64,000 nucleotides of DNA. Source: Diplonema japonicum. Its lineage: Eukaryota; Euglenozoa; Diplonemea; Diplonemida; Diplonemidae. Positions within the stretch are counted from its first letter, which is position 1. Each line of letters starts with the position of its first letter. The position numbers were made by a program, and so were the translations under genes. The notes under the pieces were generated by a model. It was not told the origin of the DNA. It saw only the letters and a program-made list of their open reading frames with translations, and searched no databases. Shown here one piece after another: positions 61,180-64,000 of the stretch. The stretch lies in the NCBI GenBank assembly GCA_964019335.1, contig OZ025659.1, positions 310,001-374,000 of the forward strand, given 5' to 3'.

Positions 61180-62286
61180 ATGTCCGCGTCGCCTAGCGGT
61201 TGGAGGAAGGTGTTCATCATCCCCATGGTGCTGGGGACATACTTCTGGGGAACGATCTTGCGTGACGAACTGATGAAGGAATCCGCAGGGATGACAGGAG
61301 AGGTGAACGTAGCAGAGATGATAGTTGTGCTGCCTGCTACCCTTTTGCAGAAGATGGCGCTGCACACTATTAGCAGAGCCGTGTTGGCAGAGTACTTTTT
61401 CTTGAACTGTTTCGGCTTCTTTCTTATGTCGCTGCTGTTTTACAAGCGGAGGGGTGCCTCTGCTTACATCGGCGCTTCGTACCTCACAAATGGTTTCATT
61501 GGACTCGGCCTCTGCAACTATTTGTACCCCATGACCAGTTTGGAGTACCAATATGCGGAGCAGCAGCAGGAGACGGTAAAGCGTGGAAAAGTGCCTGCGA
61601 AGGTGCAACCCAAGGGGAGCAAGAAGAGCAGCAGTGCCACCCCGCCACCGCAACTGATGCAGAAGAAAGAGGGTGAGGTGCAAATCCACACTGGGGAAAT
61701 ACCTGCTGTGAATCATTGGGTCTTCCTGGGTCTGGTGATGTTCGTCTTGGTCGCAGGGAGGGCAATTATTAAGGGGTCGAAGAGAGACATGGCATCTGCT
61801 TGCATGTACGCGCCTGTGGTGTACCTAACAGTGCCCGTTGTGCTGCTCGCAGCAAACGCGAAAATTCAGAAGATAACACTGGACCCAAGCAAGGTGAGAA
61901 CCCTGCTGCTGTTCTGGGCAATACTTGGCATTGTCGTGGCTTGGCACACACGCATGGGGAACGCCTTTTTTGTCCGCAAACTGGATTTCACTTCCTCCAA
62001 GGATTTCACAGAGAGCGCCACCCGCCTTTTTCTCCAAACCAAGGGCCTTCCGCGTGTCTACCTTGCCTTCGCCGCCCAGCTTGGTTCCTTCTGTGTCGCC
62101 GTCTCGCTGTTCACTCTGTTTGGGGGTACCACGAGCTTCCTTGTAAGGCTCTTCCTGGTGCCTTTCCACTTCCTGATCCCCACAGTCAGCATCCCTCTGT
62201 ACTTCCTTGTCCACGACTTCGTGGACCATCGCATGCTTGAGGTGGAAGAGGAGGTTTTGAAGAGGAAAGCAAAGAAGCAAGAGTAG
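61180..62286 (+). CDS. polytopic (about 8-TM) membrane protein with ER-retrieval-type tail
   Basis: 368 aa, ATG at 61180 right after GGTTCTTCTAGGCTGCCAAG, a likely acceptor. Hydrophobic helices include FIIPMVLGTYFWGTIL, FFLNCFGFFLMSLLF, FLGLVMFVLVAGRAI, YAPVVYLTVPVVLLAA, TLLLFWAILGIVVAW, LAFAAQLGSFCVAVSLF and FHFLIPTVSIPLYFLV, with a Lys/Ser/Pro-rich hydrophilic loop at ~125-165. The C-terminus KRKAKKQE fits the dilysine KKxx retrieval signal, so residence in the ER is suggested. Family not recognised. Confidence 0.8.
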   Translation: MSASPSGWRKVFIIPMVLGTYFWGTILRDELMKESAGMTGEVNVAEMIVVLPATLLQKMALHTISRAVLAEYFFLNCFGFFLMSLLFYKRRGASAYIGASYLTNGFIGLGLCNYLYPMTSLEYQYAEQQQETVKRGKVPAKVQPKGSKKSSSATPPPQLMQKKEGEVQIHTGEIPAVNHWVFLGLVMFVLVAGRAIIKGSKRDMASACMYAPVVYLTVPVVLLAANAKIQKITLDPSKVRTLLLFWAILGIVVAWHTRMGNAFFVRKLDFTSSKDFTESATRLFLQTKGLPRVYLAFAAQLGSFCVAVSLFTLFGGTTSFLVRLFLVPFHFLIPTVSIPLYFLVHDFVDHRMLEVEEEVLKRKAKKQE

Positions 62287-62391
62287 TAACAACTAACCAG
62301 CATAAAGTGTCGTTTTATTTTCTTTTTATTAACCTGTCCCACAACAAAGAAGGCGAAGAAAAAAAAAAAAACAGGGACACAAAAAAGAAAA

Positions 62392-64000
62392 ATGTTATCC
62401 AAGGTAACCTTCCTTGCAGGTGCCACTTTGGTGGCCTGCATGGACCCCATTACACCTGCTGCGGAAGACTTGTCCACAGAGGCCAAGTCGAACATAATTA
62501 CTGAGGTCAACTTGAGGCGCAGCTGGCACGGGACGTGCAACCCGTTGGTGTGGGACGACACTCTTGCAGCTGATATTAAGAGCTGGATCGTCGACTCCAG
62601 CAGCGGGACACCCCAGTGCACCAGCCAGGCGACCAAGAAGGGGCAGAACGCGTACAACGTTTGGGTAACCACTTTCCAGTACAACCCACCCCCTGTGTGG
62701 AACCCCGCCACCGCAGCGACTGAGTGGTACAACTCGGCTTCGGGCCAGGGTTTCGAGAACGTTGTATGGAATGGCGCCACTAAGATGGCCTGTGCTCAGT
62801 GCAGGGCTGGCACCACCAACCAGGGCCACATGACCTTCGTGTACTGCCAGTTCGCTGACATCACTGGCACCTCTACGGAGAACATCAACCCTGTGAACAC
62901 AACTTGCGACAAGTGCATTGGCAAACCTGCTTGTGACGCCCCTGCCGCGTGCAAGCAGCCTGGCACTTGCAACCCAGCTACTGGCGATTGCGAGTACCTC
63001 AACGTTGCCGACGGCGCTATGTGTGATGACGGCGATGCCACCACCACCAACGACGTCTGCACTGCTGGTGTGTGCAGTGGCACCTCCAAGTGTCTCGGTG
63101 TAACGTGTGCCCCCACTGACCCCGCCTGTGCCAATGATGGTATGTGCGACCCCATGACTGGGCAGTGCATCCCGAACAACAAGGCTGACGACACAGCATG
63201 TGATGACAACAACGCTGCTACCCAGAACGACAAGTGCGTCAATGGTGTCTGCTTGGGTGCTGACCTGTGCGCAAACAAAGCCCCTTGCACTGCCCCTGAT
63301 GCCTGCCACCTTGCTGGTATCTGCAACCCTCTCACTGGTGACTGCACGCACCCCAAGCAGCCTGTGGGCACCATGTGCAACGATGGTGACGACAAGACAC
63401 AGCACGATACCTGCGACAGCAATGGAATGTGTGTAGGTGTGGACTTGTGCGCAACCTCTGACTGCAAGACGAGCGAGTGCGTTGCAACATCTACCTGCAA
63501 CCCTGCTACTGGCAAGTGCGAGGAGACGAACAAGGCCGACGATACGATGTGTGACGACGGGGAAAAGGACACAGTTGATGACAAGTGTGTGTCTGGTGCG
63601 TGCGTCGGCACTGACACTGGTTGCGGCTCTGTGACCTGCACGGTGGACCCCGCAACGTGCCAGAAGTCTGCATTCTGCATCTCCCAGACTGCTGGCATGG
63701 CCGCCACTTGTGGCTACACTTACATGACTGTGGGTGCTGCATGCGGTCCTGGTCAGGACACCAAATGCGTTAAAGTCGGTGCGACAGTGGAATGTAAGGT
63801 TCCTGACCTCTGCGCCAACAAGACGTGCGTTCCTGACCAGTGTGCCACTGATATGCCCTCCTGCGACTCTGCCACTGGTGTCTGCTCATACACAAACAAA
63901 CCCGACGGCACTCCATGTGACGACAAAATCCCGCAGACTGTGGACGACGTGTGCACGAACGGCATGTGCGCAGGTGAGAACAAGTGTGCCCACACCGACT
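62392..64000 (+). CDS. secreted CAP-domain protein with long Cys-rich repeat tail, 3' partial
   Basis: The frame is open from the ATG at 62392 to the window end (536 codons). The leader before the ATG is A-rich. Signal-like MLSKVTFLAGATLVACM. Residues ~35-165 are CAP/SCP-like (NLRRSWHGTCNPLVWDDTLA, AATEWYNSASG, FENVVWNGATKMACAQC, TFVYCQFADI). The usual His before the F/Y-x-x-V-V-W motif is absent, so the CAP tetrad is incomplete. From ~170 on there are Cys-rich units of roughly 60 residues built on C-D-D-G-x(4)-D-x-C-x(2)-G-x-C and C-N-P-x-T-G-x-C, at least five in view. The protein is probably extracellular and disulphide-rich. Long minus-strand frames opposite are antisense shadows of the repeats. 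Confidence 0.85.
   Translation, partial: MLSKVTFLAGATLVACMDPITPAAEDLSTEAKSNIITEVNLRRSWHGTCNPLVWDDTLAADIKSWIVDSSSGTPQCTSQATKKGQNAYNVWVTTFQYNPPPVWNPATAATEWYNSASGQGFENVVWNGATKMACAQCRAGTTNQGHMTFVYCQFADITGTSTENINPVNTTCDKCIGKPACDAPAACKQPGTCNPATGDCEYLNVADGAMCDDGDATTTNDVCTAGVCSGTSKCLGVTCAPTDPACANDGMCDPMTGQCIPNNKADDTACDDNNAATQNDKCVNGVCLGADLCANKAPCTAPDACHLAGICNPLTGDCTHPKQPVGTMCNDGDDKTQHDTCDSNGMCVGVDLCATSDCKTSECVATSTCNPATGKCEETNKADDTMCDDGEKDTVDDKCVSGACVGTDTGCGSVTCTVDPATCQKSAFCISQTAGMAATCGYTYMTVGAACGPGQDTKCVKVGATVECKVPDLCANKTCVPDQCATDMPSCDSATGVCSYTNKPDGTPCDDKIPQTVDDVCTNGMCAGENKCAHTD

Noticed and set aside
62395-63707. Long minus-strand frames (336 and 303 aa) opposite the CAP/Cys-rich gene
   Set aside because: They mirror the Cys-repeat coding sequence; the plus frame has a signal-like start, a CAP core and regular Cys spacing, and the antisense frames break the strand rule of the block.
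1-64000. tRNA, rRNA, snRNA, spliced-leader RNA genes, transposons or CRISPR arrays
   Set aside because: Looked for characteristic motifs on both strands and found none; a covariance-model scan would be needed to exclude small RNAs fully.

Overview
The window is nuclear DNA of a flagellated protist. The genes are eukaryotic (Spt5, cyclin L, NAA60, jouberin, dynein-2 intermediate chain, RPRD-type CID protein). They use the standard code, sit 0.1-1.5 kb apart, and are separated by long homopolymer tracts (up to 41 T, 26 C, 19 G).

Two global features suggest a lineage. First, all supported genes fall into two head-to-head directional blocks: 11 minus-strand genes from 1.6 to 16.0 kb, then 24 plus-strand genes from 16.2 kb to the end, with the switch hidden in a 200-N gap. 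Many ATGs follow a pyrimidine tract plus AG, as trans-splice acceptors do. Second, I could place 29 spliceosomal introns, mostly 30-47 nt long with a GTATG-type donor. Directional clusters plus cis-introns fit Euglenozoa, most likely a diplonemid-like organism. This is inference: no spliced-leader gene or rRNA is present to prove it, and dinoflagellates or perkinsids also have directional arrays.

Minus block, read right to left: a family of five small Cys-rich membrane-protein genes (11.35-16.0 kb), a coiled-coil protein, a PDZ protein, a NAA60-like Golgi N-acetyltransferase, succinyl-CoA ligase alpha, an unrecognised protein and a WW-tailed type I membrane protein. The first 1.6 kb holds no gene but two large hairpins with G/C-run stems.

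Plus block: an REJ-domain membrane protein (5' end lost in the gap), cyclin L, a PQ-loop protein, a b5-reductase-like flavoprotein, a CID/Tudor protein, dynein-2 intermediate chain WDR34, jouberin AHI1, a sensor/pseudo-cyclase/protein-kinase receptor, an MLO channel, a secreted five-bladed-propeller glycosidase-like protein, two unrecognised proteins, TTC39, an AzgA-type purine permease, Spt5, a PH-domain protein, a tandem pair of virtually identical EF-hand-like genes, a many-IQ protein, a thrombospondin-C-like adhesion protein, a ubiquitin-like/EF-hand-like protein, a coiled-coil protein, an 8-TM protein and the start of a CAP/Cys-rich secreted protein.

Themes are cilium biology (WDR34 next to AHI1, plus the IQ protein), Pol II CTD and elongation control (cyclin L, CID protein, Spt5), and a large surface/secreted set. 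There is no operon-like pathway, as expected if blocks are co-transcribed irrespective of function. Naive open reading frames mis-predict the C-termini of at least eight genes because the tiny introns are often near the 3' end, and some are multiples of three without a stop.
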